A stretch of DNA of 49,344 bases from Bacteroidales bacterium UBA1180. Lineage in GTDB: Bacteria; Bacteroidota; Bacteroidia; Bacteroidales; Paludibacteraceae. Shown piece by piece: positions 25,451 to 33,925 of the stretch. Positions within the stretch are counted from its first letter, which is position 1. Each line of letters starts with the position of its first letter. The notes beneath the pieces were generated by a model, which worked only from the letters and a program-made list of their open reading frames with translations, was not told where the DNA came from and searched no databases. The stretch covers positions 1,401-50,744 of the forward strand of contig DBYS01000001.1 in assembly GCA_002310195.1 (NCBI GenBank), given 5' to 3'. The position numbers were made by a program, and so were the translations under genes.

Positions 25451-26957
25451 GGATTTGTTCGTTAAGTTCAGGACTGAGTTGCAGACGGTAAGCCGCCCAT
25501 GCCGCCACTACGATGAGCAGCGAGCGCAGCAGTCCGCTGAGCCATATACTATCAATCGGCACGTAGTGCAGGCACAGCGCGTTCAAGCCGAACAACAGCA
25601 TCAGCAGCACAATAGTAAGCAAGTGGCGGCGCGTGAGGATAGGCCGGCCGAGCACAAGACGTACCGTAACAACCGCAAGGGTGTAATACACCACATCGGC
25701 GATGAGCGTAGCAAGGGCTGCGCCGTCCATGCCCCAACGGGGAATGAACAGGTTGTTCAACACCAGCGCCAGAGCCGTCAGGATGAACGAGAACAGCAGG
25801 GAGAACGGGTAGAACCGCGAGTAACTGAGTGCAGTAAGGGCGAACTGGAACGTAGCAACAAACAACTGTCCCAAGCCCAGCAAGAGCACCGTGCGACGCG
25901 CTACGGCATAGGTGGCACCGTTGGGCAGGATGGCGAAGATGAGATCGATATTCACCCATATAACGGCAAGGATCAGTCCGCCTACAAGCAGCAGATTGCC
26001 GCTGACCTGCGCCAGGAGATTGCCGGCCTCATCGCGGTCGCCCTGCTTGATAGCCATCGACAGTTGCGGCGAGGCGATAGCCGTGAGTGAGCGGTAAGGG
26101 ATACTGACCATAACAGCCATGTACGTAGCGATGGCGAAGATACCCGTGAAACTCAAGCCCATCTCGGCGGTGATGAAGAACGATGAGAGCGTAGGCGCCA
26201 ACACCGACACCACAGCCGACAGGATGAGAAACGCCGTATAGAGCAGATACTTGCGCACCAGCGGCCGGTTCTGCCTCAGGTACCCGAAATCCGGCTTGAG
26301 ACTGATGCCGCCGAGCGAGAACAGATACACCGCGTTGCACAGCGCCGCCAGCGCATAAACGCCGATGAGCGAAAAGACAAACCCATCCATAGTCAGCACA
26401 TCGAACGCGTACAGCAGATAGACCACCAGCAGACCGATGCGCGTCAGCAGTTCACGTACCGCGCGCGGCACAACGATGTGCATGCGGACGTTGGCGTTGG
26501 TCTCGAACACCGTCTGGTACAACATGAAGAACGCCAGCGGCAGAACGAGGTAATAATAGTTGACGAACAGCGGACTCTTCTCGCCAAACCACGCGCTGAG
26601 CGGCGCATAGCAGACGAGGAAAAGCATGGCTACCAGCAGGAAACCGAGCATAGGGACAACAAGCGTCCAGAAGAAGAATCCGTGCTCGTTGTCGGATTGC
26701 TGATTGCTCGCCCTGTGGGCTATTGCTGATTGCTGATTGCTGGCGAAGTACGGATAAAAGCGAAGGATCGACGAGTTGGTGCCGAGTTGCGCCAAGCCGA
26801 TGAACAGCGTAGCGGCATCGATCAGCACACGCGCCAGGCCGATCTCCTCGGCCGTAAGGAAGCGGGTGATAACAAAGAACGTAGTAACGAAGCCCACCGC
26901 CACGCCTAAGTACGTGACGATGGTGCCTCTGATACTTTGTTTAGCTATAACACCCAT
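25422..26957 (-). CDS. Polysaccharide flippase-like membrane protein (MATE/Wzx type)
   Basis: This 511-residue protein has about 14 hydrophobic helices of the MOP exporter superfamily. Its start MGVIAKQSIRGTIVTYLGVA resembles the typical Wzx/RfbX N-terminus, and the ATG at 26957 is chosen for that reason. It probably flips lipid-linked saccharides across the inner membrane; the substrate is unknown. A polar stretch at residues 73-91 (SNQQSAIAHRASNQQSDNE) interrupts the hydrophobic pattern and is encoded by 7-bp tandem repeats. A second flippase gene lies at 29459. This one overlaps truA by 29 bp and is preceded by FKBP genes. Confidence 0.83.
   Translation of the reverse strand: MGVIAKQSIRGTIVTYLGVAVGFVTTFFVITRFLTAEEIGLARVLIDAATLFIGLAQLGTNSSILRFYPYFASNQQSAIAHRASNQQSDNEHGFFFWTLVVPMLGFLLVAMLFLVCYAPLSAWFGEKSPLFVNYYYLVLPLAFFMLYQTVFETNANVRMHIVVPRAVRELLTRIGLLVVYLLYAFDVLTMDGFVFSLIGVYALAALCNAVYLFSLGGISLKPDFGYLRQNRPLVRKYLLYTAFLILSAVVSVLAPTLSSFFITAEMGLSFTGIFAIATYMAVMVSIPYRSLTAIASPQLSMAIKQGDRDEAGNLLAQVSGNLLLVGGLILAVIWVNIDLIFAILPNGATYAVARRTVLLLGLGQLFVATFQFALTALSYSRFYPFSLLFSFILTALALVLNNLFIPRWGMDGAALATLIADVVYYTLAVVTVRLVLGRPILTRRHLLTIVLLMLLFGLNALCLHYVPIDSIWLSGLLRSLLIVVAAWAAYRLQLSPELNEQIHALLHRVRL
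26696..26742. repeat. Heptamer repeats (ATTGCTG) inside the flippase gene
   Basis: Two units (26696-26709, ATTGCTG and ATTGCTC) and, after 12 bp, three perfect ATTGCTG units (26722-26742). The unit length is not a multiple of three, so gain or loss of one unit would shift the reading frame. They encode the SNQQSAI-type polar stretch. Confidence 0.75.
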
Positions 26958-26966
26958 GGTAGTGTG

Positions 26967-26992
26967 GTTTGCAGCCAAGAATGGCTGCAAAC
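26967..26992. other. Perfect 11-bp hairpin with GCCA-AGAA-TGGC core
   Basis: GTTTGCAGCCA (26967-26977) and TGGCTGCAAAC (26982-26992) pair perfectly around AGAA. It fills the gap between the FKBP stop (26994) and the flippase start (26957). On the minus strand it follows the FKBP gene directly, but no T-run follows. It shares its core with hairpins at 6286 and 16632. Confidence 0.7.
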
Positions 26993-26993
26993 A

Positions 26994-28244
26994 TTACTTC
27001 TCGATGCTGAGCAGCTCAACCTCGAAGATCAGGGTTGAGTACGGAGGAATCGAACCGGCAGCACGCTCACCATAGCCAAGGTTCTGCGGGATGTAGAACT
27101 TGAACTTGGAGCCTACAGGCATGAGCTGTACACCTTCGGTCCAACCCGGGATAACCTGATTGAGTGCGAACACGATAGGCTCGCCGCGATCAACGCTGCT
27201 GTCGAACACAGTGCCGTCGATCAGTGTACCGTGATAGTGCACCTTAACGCGGTCGGTGGCAGCGGGTTTCTTGCCCTTGCCCATCTTCAGCACCTCGTAC
27301 TGCAAGCCGCTCTCGGTAACGGTAACGCCCTCGCGGAGCTTATTCTCCTCAAGGAACTTCTCGCCCTGCTCCTTGGTTTCGCCATACTTGATATAATCCA
27401 GCGTAGCGCGGATATACTCGCCTGCCGAGTGGCCGTCGAACTGGCTCTCGTCGCCGGACAGACCGTTGATGAAGCCCTGCTTGATCAGCGCAAAGTCGGT
27501 AGTGAGCGAAGGTTCGCCAATCAGACCGTTAGCCTCCTGCTCCTTGATGCTCTTACCGATCTGCTCACCCATGTTCTTGAGTTGCGGGTTGTGGACGTTC
27601 TCCTTCACGCCCTTGTTGATATACTTGATCAGGTCAGCCTTCTTCTCGCCGAGCGTATCGTCGGTAAGAACGTACATGGCTATATCGCTGCCGTTGAGCA
27701 GACCGAACGCATAGTTGAGCGAGTCGTTGAGGGTCTTGAGCTTGACGGTCTTAGGCTTGCTCGGGCATGTACCTTTGATCGGTTTGCCGGCTTTCTCGGT
27801 CGAGCCCTGCGAAGCGGCATATTGGTCCTGGAAGAACAGACGGGCTGCATCTTTGTTCATCACGGTGGTGTCACTATTCAGGCCGTTGATCAGACCCTGG
27901 AAGAACAGCTTCTCGTTGAGCGTCCAAGCAGGATTGTCGGCCAGACCGGTCTTCTCGCTCTGAGCGATGCTCGAACCGATGTTTTTGCCGATACGTGCAG
28001 CCTCGGTCAACTCAGGCACCGAGCCGTCGTAACCGGCCTGCAATGCGTCGATGAACTCCGTAACAGCCTCAGCCGAACTGTCGTTGCGGAGGTAGTACGA
28101 TTTGATTTGTGCACCGTTAGCGACACCCAGAGCGAAGTTGATGGAGTCGTTCATGTTCGCTAACTCAGCTTTCTGTGCGGTGTAAGTGTTACCGCACGAA
28201 ATCATTGCCATAGCGGCAAGGATGATGATTGATAATTTTTTCAT
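26994..28244 (-). CDS. FKBP-type peptidyl-prolyl isomerase lipoprotein
   Basis: This 416-residue lipoprotein (lipobox AMISC, signal MKKLSIIILAAMAMISC) carries two successive FKBP N-terminal helical domains (LNDSLNYAFGLLNGSDIA echoes MNDSINFALGVANGAQIK) and a C-terminal FKBP domain. The latter has RVKVHYHGTLIDGTVFDSS, QVIPGWTEGVQLMPVGSK and LGYGERAAGSIPPYSTL, all active-site segments. It probably helps fold envelope proteins. Two N-terminal dimerisation domains in tandem make it longer than the usual 230-residue FkpA or Mip. A single-domain paralogue follows upstream at 28296, so the pair looks like a duplication with fusion of an extra domain. Confidence 0.88.
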   Translation of the reverse strand: MKKLSIIILAAMAMISCGNTYTAQKAELANMNDSINFALGVANGAQIKSYYLRNDSSAEAVTEFIDALQAGYDGSVPELTEAARIGKNIGSSIAQSEKTGLADNPAWTLNEKLFFQGLINGLNSDTTVMNKDAARLFFQDQYAASQGSTEKAGKPIKGTCPSKPKTVKLKTLNDSLNYAFGLLNGSDIAMYVLTDDTLGEKKADLIKYINKGVKENVHNPQLKNMGEQIGKSIKEQEANGLIGEPSLTTDFALIKQGFINGLSGDESQFDGHSAGEYIRATLDYIKYGETKEQGEKFLEENKLREGVTVTESGLQYEVLKMGKGKKPAATDRVKVHYHGTLIDGTVFDSSVDRGEPIVFALNQVIPGWTEGVQLMPVGSKFKFYIPQNLGYGERAAGSIPPYSTLIFEVELLSIEK

Positions 28245-28278
28245 TGTTTATGATTTTAGTCGTTATTCGAGATTTCGT

Positions 28279-28294
28279 GATGTCGAGATGTCGA
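28279..28294. repeat. 8-bp tandem duplication GATGTCGA x2
   Basis: Two perfect GATGTCGA units lie directly before the smaller FKBP gene's stop codon, in a stretch of related TCGAGAT-like words (28268-28294). It is a small intergenic tandem repeat. Confidence 0.5.
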
Positions 28295-28295
28295 G

Positions 28296-28880
28296 TTATT
28301 CAATGCCCAAGAGTTCGACTGTGAACACCAGAGCCGAGTACGGCGGTATGCTTGCTCCTGCTCCGCGCTCACCGTAACCGAGGTGATACGGGATGAACAG
28401 TTTGTACTTCGAGCCGACGGACATCAGCTGCAGACCTTCGGTCCATCCGGCGATGACCTGGTTGAGCGCAAACGAGATAGGCTCGCCCCGCTTGTAACTA
28501 CTATCAAATACCGTGCCATCCGGCAATGTGCCTTCGTAATGCACGCGTACGGTGTCGGTAGCTTTGGGTTTTTGTCCGATCGTACCGTCCAGCACTTCGT
28601 ACTGCAATCCGGAGGGGGTAACCTTCACACCCGGACGCTTGGCGTTCTCGGCAAGGAACGCTTCGCCGGCAGCTTTAGCGGCAATCGACGCCTTCTCCTC
28701 CAGTTCGGCGAAGAACTTGTTGACAGCCTGCTGTGCTTCCTGAAAACTGATCTTGGGCTGATTGCCCTCCAGCATATCCTGTATGCCGGCTGCCAGATCG
28801 GTGTACGCAAGCTCCTTGACACCGCTGGCCCTGAGTTGTTGGCCTAACGACAGGCCGAGTCCATAACTGATTTTATCCAT
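28296..28880 (-). CDS. FKBP-type peptidyl-prolyl isomerase without signal peptide
   Basis: The 194-residue protein has one FKBP N-terminal helical domain (MDKISYGLGLSLGQQLRASG to about residue 85) and one FKBP catalytic domain (VRVHYEGTLPDGTVFDSS, IAGWTEGLQLMSVGSK, YGERGAGASIPPYSAL). No signal peptide is visible, so it is probably cytoplasmic, unlike its lipoprotein paralogue 51 bp downstream. It lies 4 bp after the riboflavin synthase stop. Confidence 0.88.
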   Translation of the reverse strand: MDKISYGLGLSLGQQLRASGVKELAYTDLAAGIQDMLEGNQPKISFQEAQQAVNKFFAELEEKASIAAKAAGEAFLAENAKRPGVKVTPSGLQYEVLDGTIGQKPKATDTVRVHYEGTLPDGTVFDSSYKRGEPISFALNQVIAGWTEGLQLMSVGSKYKLFIPYHLGYGERGAGASIPPYSALVFTVELLGIE

Positions 28881-28884
28881 TGTA

Positions 28885-29505
28885 TTATTGTTTGTTAAGT
28901 TCTAAATAGCGTGCCATATATTTGCCGATGATATCGAACTCGATGTTCACCTCTGTGCCTACTTCGATGAATTGGAAGTTCGTATTGTCGTACGTATAAG
29001 GAATGATACAAACCGACACATAGCCTGTGTCGCCCTGCACATCCGGTTCGCATACGGTGAGGCTCACACCGTTGATAGTCACCGAGCCTTTGTCCACACA
29101 GAAGTACCCGCGGCGGATCATCTCCGGCGTGGAGTGATAAGCAAAGCGGAAGTACCACGAGCCGTCGGTCTCGCGACGCTCGATGCAGGTGGCTTTCTGA
29201 TCGACATGCCCCTGTACTATATGTCCGTCCAGGGCTTTGTCCAAAGTCATCGCCCGCTCCAGATTGACATAATCGCCTACCTTGAGGCTGTCGAGGTTAG
29301 TGAGCCGCAGCGTCTCCTGCATGGCAGTAACGGTATAGCTGTCACTGTCCGACGATACGACCGTCAGGCACACGCCGTTATGGGCAATCGACTGATCGAT
29401 GCTCATCGCACCGCCGAACGGGTTGCGCAGCGTGAAATGTTTATTGGTCTGCTCTTGGTCAATTCGGACGACCTGAGCCATGGCTTCGACGATTCCTGAG
29501 AACAT
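28885..29505 (-). CDS. ribE: Riboflavin synthase alpha subunit
   Basis: This 206-residue protein is made of two lumazine-binding barrels, the structure that dismutates two 6,7-dimethyl-8-ribityllumazine molecules to riboflavin. It starts with the invariant MFSGIVEAMAQVV. NGVCLTVV and INGVSLTVCEPDVQ are the matching motifs of the two repeats, and GHIVQGHVDQ joins them. The start lies 47 bp inside the end of the upstream flippase gene. RibD, an earlier enzyme of the pathway, is encoded 12 kb away on the other strand. Confidence 0.93.
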   Translation of the reverse strand: MFSGIVEAMAQVVRIDQEQTNKHFTLRNPFGGAMSIDQSIAHNGVCLTVVSSDSDSYTVTAMQETLRLTNLDSLKVGDYVNLERAMTLDKALDGHIVQGHVDQKATCIERRETDGSWYFRFAYHSTPEMIRRGYFCVDKGSVTINGVSLTVCEPDVQGDTGYVSVCIIPYTYDNTNFQFIEVGTEVNIEFDIIGKYMARYLELNKQ

Positions 29506-30919
29506 TTTGCAGCGGGAAATCTTTACGGGTTAATATGAACAGATAGATTGCTATCAGCAGTGTGCCTACGCCCATCATCGCCCACATATTGCTGATATAG
29601 TACAGCCGCAGGGCATAATACACAGCCAGCAGACCGATGGTCAGCACGGTATATTCGCCTATGCGCTTCAAATCGTAAGGGATAGGCGCTTTGCGTTGGC
29701 CGATGAAGAACGAGAGCAGCATGATTACAAAGTAACATACCAGACTGCTGCCGCAGCTTGCCCAATAACCGATGATCGGCACGAACACCACTTGCAGCAC
29801 CAGCGTGATAGCCAGTCCGATGAGCGAGAAGTAGGCGCCCCAACGGGTTTCATCTGTCAGTTTGTACCAGAACGATAGGTTGAAGTATATGCCTTGGAAC
29901 ACGTACGTCCAGAGCACGACGGGCACGATCTTCAGTCCCTCCCAATAGGCGCTGGACACAATGTAGCGGAAGATATCCAAGTAGAAGATCACACCCAGCA
30001 GAATCAGGTAGGAGAAGATGATGTAATACTTCATGGCATCGGCGTAGGCCTCGACAGACTGGCGGTCCTTGTGCTTGGCGAACACAAACGGCTCGTAAGC
30101 ATAACGGAACGCCTGCGTGAACATCATCATCACCATCGCCACCTTGAAGCATGCGCCGTAGATACCGAGTTGCGCCTGTGCGTCGGCACCGGTATAGAGG
30201 TACGGGAAGAGAATGCGGTCGAGCGTCTGGTTCATAATACCTGCCACACCGAGCACCAGCAGCGGCAACGAGTACCGCAGCATCTGACGCAGCACACCGC
30301 CATCGAACACGCCGCCCTTAGGCAGGGTGAACGGCAGCAGAACGAGCGTCTGGATACCGGTAGCAAGGATATTGCTGAGGAAGACGTAGAACACATCGTT
30401 CTTACCCAGCACAACGAGGAACAGCAGGTTGAAGGCGATGTTCAGCAGCACGAACAGCAGCTTCAATGCCGCGAACAGAATAGGACGTTTCTTGTAGCGG
30501 AGGTATGCAAACGGGATGCACGCAAACGCGTCGATGGCTACCGTGACGAACATCATCGCCACGAACTCTGCATGCCCGGCGTAACCCAGCAGATCCGCCA
30601 ATGGTTGGCGGAACAGTACCACCATCGTCGCAAACACCGTACTGGTGGTCAGCAGGCAGAGGAAAGCCGTCTTATAGACTGTAGGAGCATCCTGATCCTC
30701 GCGGTTAGCGAAGCGGAAGAAGCCGGTCTCCATACCATAGGTGAGCAACACAAGCAACAGGGCTGTCCAGGCATAGAGATTGGTGACTATACCATAATCG
30801 GCAGTCTGCTTGAGTACGTAGGTATAGAGCGGCACCAGCAGGTAGTTGAGGAACTTACCCACTATACTGCTCACTCCGTAGATGGCGGTGTCCTTCGCCA
30901 AGGATTTCATCTCACTCAT
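29459..30919 (-). CDS. Polysaccharide biosynthesis protein (Wzx-type flippase)
   Basis: The 486-residue product has about 14 membrane helices starting SLAKDTAIYGVSSIVGKFLN, the common N-terminus of Bacteroidetes Wzx proteins. Basic loops and charged helix ends (YKTAFLCLL, RYKKRPI) fit the MOP superfamily. It probably flips an undecaprenyl-linked oligosaccharide. The start overlaps the rsmI stop (ATGA), and its own stop lies 47 bp into ribE, an unusually long overlap. No glycosyltransferase genes are nearby, so the glycan concerned cannot be inferred. Confidence 0.87.
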   Translation of the reverse strand: MSEMKSLAKDTAIYGVSSIVGKFLNYLLVPLYTYVLKQTADYGIVTNLYAWTALLLVLLTYGMETGFFRFANREDQDAPTVYKTAFLCLLTTSTVFATMVVLFRQPLADLLGYAGHAEFVAMMFVTVAIDAFACIPFAYLRYKKRPILFAALKLLFVLLNIAFNLLFLVVLGKNDVFYVFLSNILATGIQTLVLLPFTLPKGGVFDGGVLRQMLRYSLPLLVLGVAGIMNQTLDRILFPYLYTGADAQAQLGIYGACFKVAMVMMMFTQAFRYAYEPFVFAKHKDRQSVEAYADAMKYYIIFSYLILLGVIFYLDIFRYIVSSAYWEGLKIVPVVLWTYVFQGIYFNLSFWYKLTDETRWGAYFSLIGLAITLVLQVVFVPIIGYWASCGSSLVCYFVIMLLSFFIGQRKAPIPYDLKRIGEYTVLTIGLLAVYYALRLYYISNMWAMMGVGTLLIAIYLFILTRKDFPLQNVLRNRRSHGSGRPN

Positions 30920-31578
30920 TTGCCTGCTACAATTAGTACGATCTCGCCTTTAGGCGGTTGCTGACGGAAGTGCTCGGCCAGTTCGGCCAATGTGCCGCGA
31001 ACGGTTTGCTCAAACATCTTGCTGATCTCGCGGCTGACGGATGCCTGGCGGTCGCTGCCTAACACCTCGGCCAGTTGCTCCAGGGTCTTGACAAGGCGGA
31101 ACGGCGACTCGTAGATGATCATCGTATGGTCTTGCTGAGCAAGAAGTTGCAGGCGCGTCTGGCGACCTTTCTTCTGCGGCAGGAACCCCTCGAAGTAGAA
31201 CCGTTCGCACGGCAGACCCGAATCGACCAATGCCGGCACGAACGCTGTAGCACCCGGCAGACATTGCACCTCTACCCCACGCGCCACACACGCCCGGACG
31301 AGCATGAACCCCGGGTCGCTGATGCCCGGCGTGCCCGCATCGGACACGAGGGCAGCCTGTTCGCCGGCAGCAATCTGGTCGGCTATGCGTTCGCAGGTCT
31401 CGTGTTCGTTGAACTTATGGTGCGCACGAAGCGGCGTATGGATATCGTGGTGCTTCAAGAGCACGGAGGTAGTACGCGTATCTTCCGCGTAGATCACATC
31501 CACCTCGCGCAGCACGCGCAGTGCCCGCAATGTGATGTCCTCCATATTGCCGACCGGTGTCGGTACAACGTACAGCAT
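30916..31578 (-). CDS. rsmI: 16S rRNA 2'-O-methyltransferase RsmI
   Basis: This 220-residue tetrapyrrole-methylase-fold enzyme methylates C1402 of 16S rRNA. The start is set at the ATG at 31578, giving MLYVVPTPVGNMEDIT. Conserved blocks are EDTRTTSVLLKHH, VSDAGTPGISDPGF and FEGFLPQKKGRQ, all diagnostic of RsmI. It is followed by the flippase gene with an ATGA overlap and preceded 27 bp upstream by the coiled-coil gene. Confidence 0.93.
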   Translation of the reverse strand: MLYVVPTPVGNMEDITLRALRVLREVDVIYAEDTRTTSVLLKHHDIHTPLRAHHKFNEHETCERIADQIAAGEQAALVSDAGTPGISDPGFMLVRACVARGVEVQCLPGATAFVPALVDSGLPCERFYFEGFLPQKKGRQTRLQLLAQQDHTMIIYESPFRLVKTLEQLAEVLGSDRQASVSREISKMFEQTVRGTLAELAEHFRQQPPKGEIVLIVAGK

Positions 31579-31605
31579 AATTACTCCTTGAGCGTCAGCG
31601 GTCAA

Positions 31606-32331
31606 TTACTGAAAACGGCGGCGAAGCACGTTGATGAACAACTCGTAGGTAGGAGTCTGCTTGTCCCAACCGAACTTGTCAACAAACGCTATCGCTTCGT
31701 CCAGCGTGCTGAGGGCATTGAGCTCGGTAAGCGTCTGCTGCAGCCGCTCGGCATTGCCGGCAAACAGTTCGCGCTGGAAGAGGAAGCGGTCACCAATCGA
31801 TACGGCCTGACGTATATCCGTCACCGGTGCGCCGAAGAGTGATGTCTGCTGCGGCACACGCGGAGCCTCGGGTTGGGGTGCGGGTTTCGGTTGCTCAATC
31901 ACAGGTTCAGCCTTCGGCTGCTCAACAACAGGCGCTGGCTCAGCGACAGGAGCAGGCTCTGCTACGGGTTCGGGAGCTGGTGCGGCCGGAATCTCCGGTT
32001 GAGGCTCAGGCTCTACTACAGGCTCAACAACAGGCGCGGGTTCAGCGACGGGAGCTGGTTCTTCGGCAGGTTGCGGTTCGGGAGTTGGCTCCTCCTGAGC
32101 TTCGGGCTCGGGTTCAGCAACGACCTTGATACCTTCATCAAGGATCTTCTGCATGGCCTCAATGTGCTCTCCCATCTTCGGCAGGATCTGCAGGATAGCT
32201 TCGATATTGTCGTTCAACTCTACGATAGTCTGGTTCTTCTCGGCGAGGCGTTGCTCCAATGCGGCAATACGCTCATCCTGTGCAGCCAGACGGGCCTCAA
32301 GGGCTTGGAAATATTGAATGAGTTCGTTCAT
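31606..32331 (-). CDS. Conserved Bacteroidales protein: coiled coil, Pro/Glu-rich linker, C-terminal domain
   Basis: The product of 241 residues has no signal peptide. Residues 1-65 form a coiled coil (LEARLAAQDERIAALEQRL). Residues 72-165 are a low-complexity linker of PAPVAEPAPVVE-like repeats. The last 75 residues form a helical domain (DIRQAVSIGDRFLFQRELF, FVDKFGWDKQ) that I recall as conserved at the end of uncharacterised Bacteroidales proteins. The architecture suggests an oligomeric scaffold with a long extended spacer. It lies between the POT transporter gene and rsmI. I cannot assign a function. Confidence 0.7.
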   Translation of the reverse strand: MNELIQYFQALEARLAAQDERIAALEQRLAEKNQTIVELNDNIEAILQILPKMGEHIEAMQKILDEGIKVVAEPEPEAQEEPTPEPQPAEEPAPVAEPAPVVEPVVEPEPQPEIPAAPAPEPVAEPAPVAEPAPVVEQPKAEPVIEQPKPAPQPEAPRVPQQTSLFGAPVTDIRQAVSIGDRFLFQRELFAGNAERLQQTLTELNALSTLDEAIAFVDKFGWDKQTPTYELFINVLRRRFQ

Positions 32332-32343
32332 AATCTTACTGAA

Positions 32344-33882
32344 TTACTTGGTTGCATCTTCGAGTTTGCGCATCATTACGAACATGAACAGCGCCGAAAC
32401 GGCACATACGCCGATGAATACCGACCAAGTGCCCCAAAGCGGCAGTTTCTCCCAGAGCGACGAACCAACCGATACGAGGAAGTTACCCACGGCGGTAGCC
32501 ACGAACCAGAAGCCCATCATCATACCCTTGTACTGCGGAGGAGCAACCTTGCTCACAAACGATATACCCATCGGGCTGAGCAGCAACTCGGCAAAAGTCA
32601 GGATCAGATAGGTGAAAATCAGCACGTTCGGGTTGACGAGTGTACGTTCGTCCAAACCAAGCGTAGCCTGTACGGCCGGCGAGTTGAGGTTGAGCGAGCA
32701 TGCGGCAATGAACACATACGCCAGAGCAGCCACAACCATACCGTAAGCGATCTTACGCGGAGCACTCGGTTCCTTGCCTTTGGCTGCAAGTGCGCCGAAC
32801 ACTGCCATCGAGATAGGTGTGAGGGCTACCACATAGAACGGGTTGAACTGCTGGAAGATGGGAGCGGAGATGCCGATCTCGGCAGGATGATTGAAGTACT
32901 TGTACACTAATGCACCGATGACGGCTACACCTACGCAGCCCCAGATCATCTTGGCTTTTGAGGTGTTCTTGCCGAACACGCCAAACAGCGCATACACGAG
33001 TATCGCTACCAGCACGAGGTTAATGATGTCGAACGCCATCGTCTGAACGCCGGTCACTACGGGAGTAACGAACTCATTGGCGAAGTACGTGAGCGTCAGA
33101 CCGTTCTGGTGGAACGCCATCCAGAAGAAGATAACCACGGCAAACACCATGAACAGTGCAACCATACGTTTCTTCGTCTGTTCGGGACTCAGTGGCTCGA
33201 CCTGTGCGCCACCGGCTGCAGCCTGCTGCTTGGCCGTGTTCTCCACATGCTTGAACCAGGGTCGGCAAGCGTAATAGATGATTATACTCAGCACGAGCGA
33301 AGCGCATGCCACCATGAAGGCGAAGTGGTAACTGTCGTTCACACTATAGCCAAGCGACTCCTGCGCCCATGCCATAATCTTAACGGCTGCTGTCGGAGCG
33401 AACATCGCGCCGATATTGATAGCCATGTAGAACAGCGAGAACGCTGCGTCACGGCGGTCAGCATACTTCGGATCGTCGTAGAGGTTACCAACCATCACTT
33501 GCAGGTTACCCTTGAACAGACCTGTACCTAACGATATGAACAACAAGGCAGCAAGCATGGCGGTCATCGCCACAGCCACATTGCCGCTCTCGATACCTCC
33601 GAGAGGTACAGCCAGCAGGATATAACCGAGGAACATGATGATGATACCGATGGTTACACACTTGCCGTAACCGATCTTGTCGGCTACTATACCGCCGATC
33701 AGCGGCAAGAAATACACGAACGCAAGGAAGCCGGAATAGATGTAACCGGCAGCCTCAGCCGACAGGCCGAAGTTAGCGCGCAAGAACAGCGCAAAGACAG
33801 CGAGCATGGTGTAATAACCGAAGCGCTCGCCGGTGTTGGCTAATGCCAGGGCATAAAGCCCTTTGGGTTGATTGTCAAACAT
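32344..33882 (-). CDS. POT family proton-coupled peptide transporter
   Basis: This 512-residue protein has about 14 membrane helices. The ERFGYYTM segment near residue 20 is the ExxERFxYY-type motif of POT carriers (proton coupling), here with Gly in place of the usual bulky residue. FYMAINIGAM is the FYxxINxG-type motif. Members import di- and tripeptides with protons, useful for an organism that secretes proteases. The gene is in the run between ilvE and the coiled-coil gene, with 31 bp and 12 bp gaps. Confidence 0.88.
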   Translation of the reverse strand: MFDNQPKGLYALALANTGERFGYYTMLAVFALFLRANFGLSAEAAGYIYSGFLAFVYFLPLIGGIVADKIGYGKCVTIGIIIMFLGYILLAVPLGGIESGNVAVAMTAMLAALLFISLGTGLFKGNLQVMVGNLYDDPKYADRRDAAFSLFYMAINIGAMFAPTAAVKIMAWAQESLGYSVNDSYHFAFMVACASLVLSIIIYYACRPWFKHVENTAKQQAAAGGAQVEPLSPEQTKKRMVALFMVFAVVIFFWMAFHQNGLTLTYFANEFVTPVVTGVQTMAFDIINLVLVAILVYALFGVFGKNTSKAKMIWGCVGVAVIGALVYKYFNHPAEIGISAPIFQQFNPFYVVALTPISMAVFGALAAKGKEPSAPRKIAYGMVVAALAYVFIAACSLNLNSPAVQATLGLDERTLVNPNVLIFTYLILTFAELLLSPMGISFVSKVAPPQYKGMMMGFWFVATAVGNFLVSVGSSLWEKLPLWGTWSVFIGVCAVSALFMFVMMRKLEDATK

Positions 33883-33897
33883 AAAAATATCGTATTT

Positions 33898-33925
33898 AGT
33901 TATATTTCAACAGTTATATTTCAAC
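33898..33925. repeat. 14-bp perfect tandem duplication at the ilvE stop
   Basis: AGTTATATTTCAAC occurs twice in direct succession (33898-33911, 33912-33925). The second copy contains the ilvE stop codon region; the first lies in the gap before the POT gene. The duplication looks recent. Confidence 0.75.
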
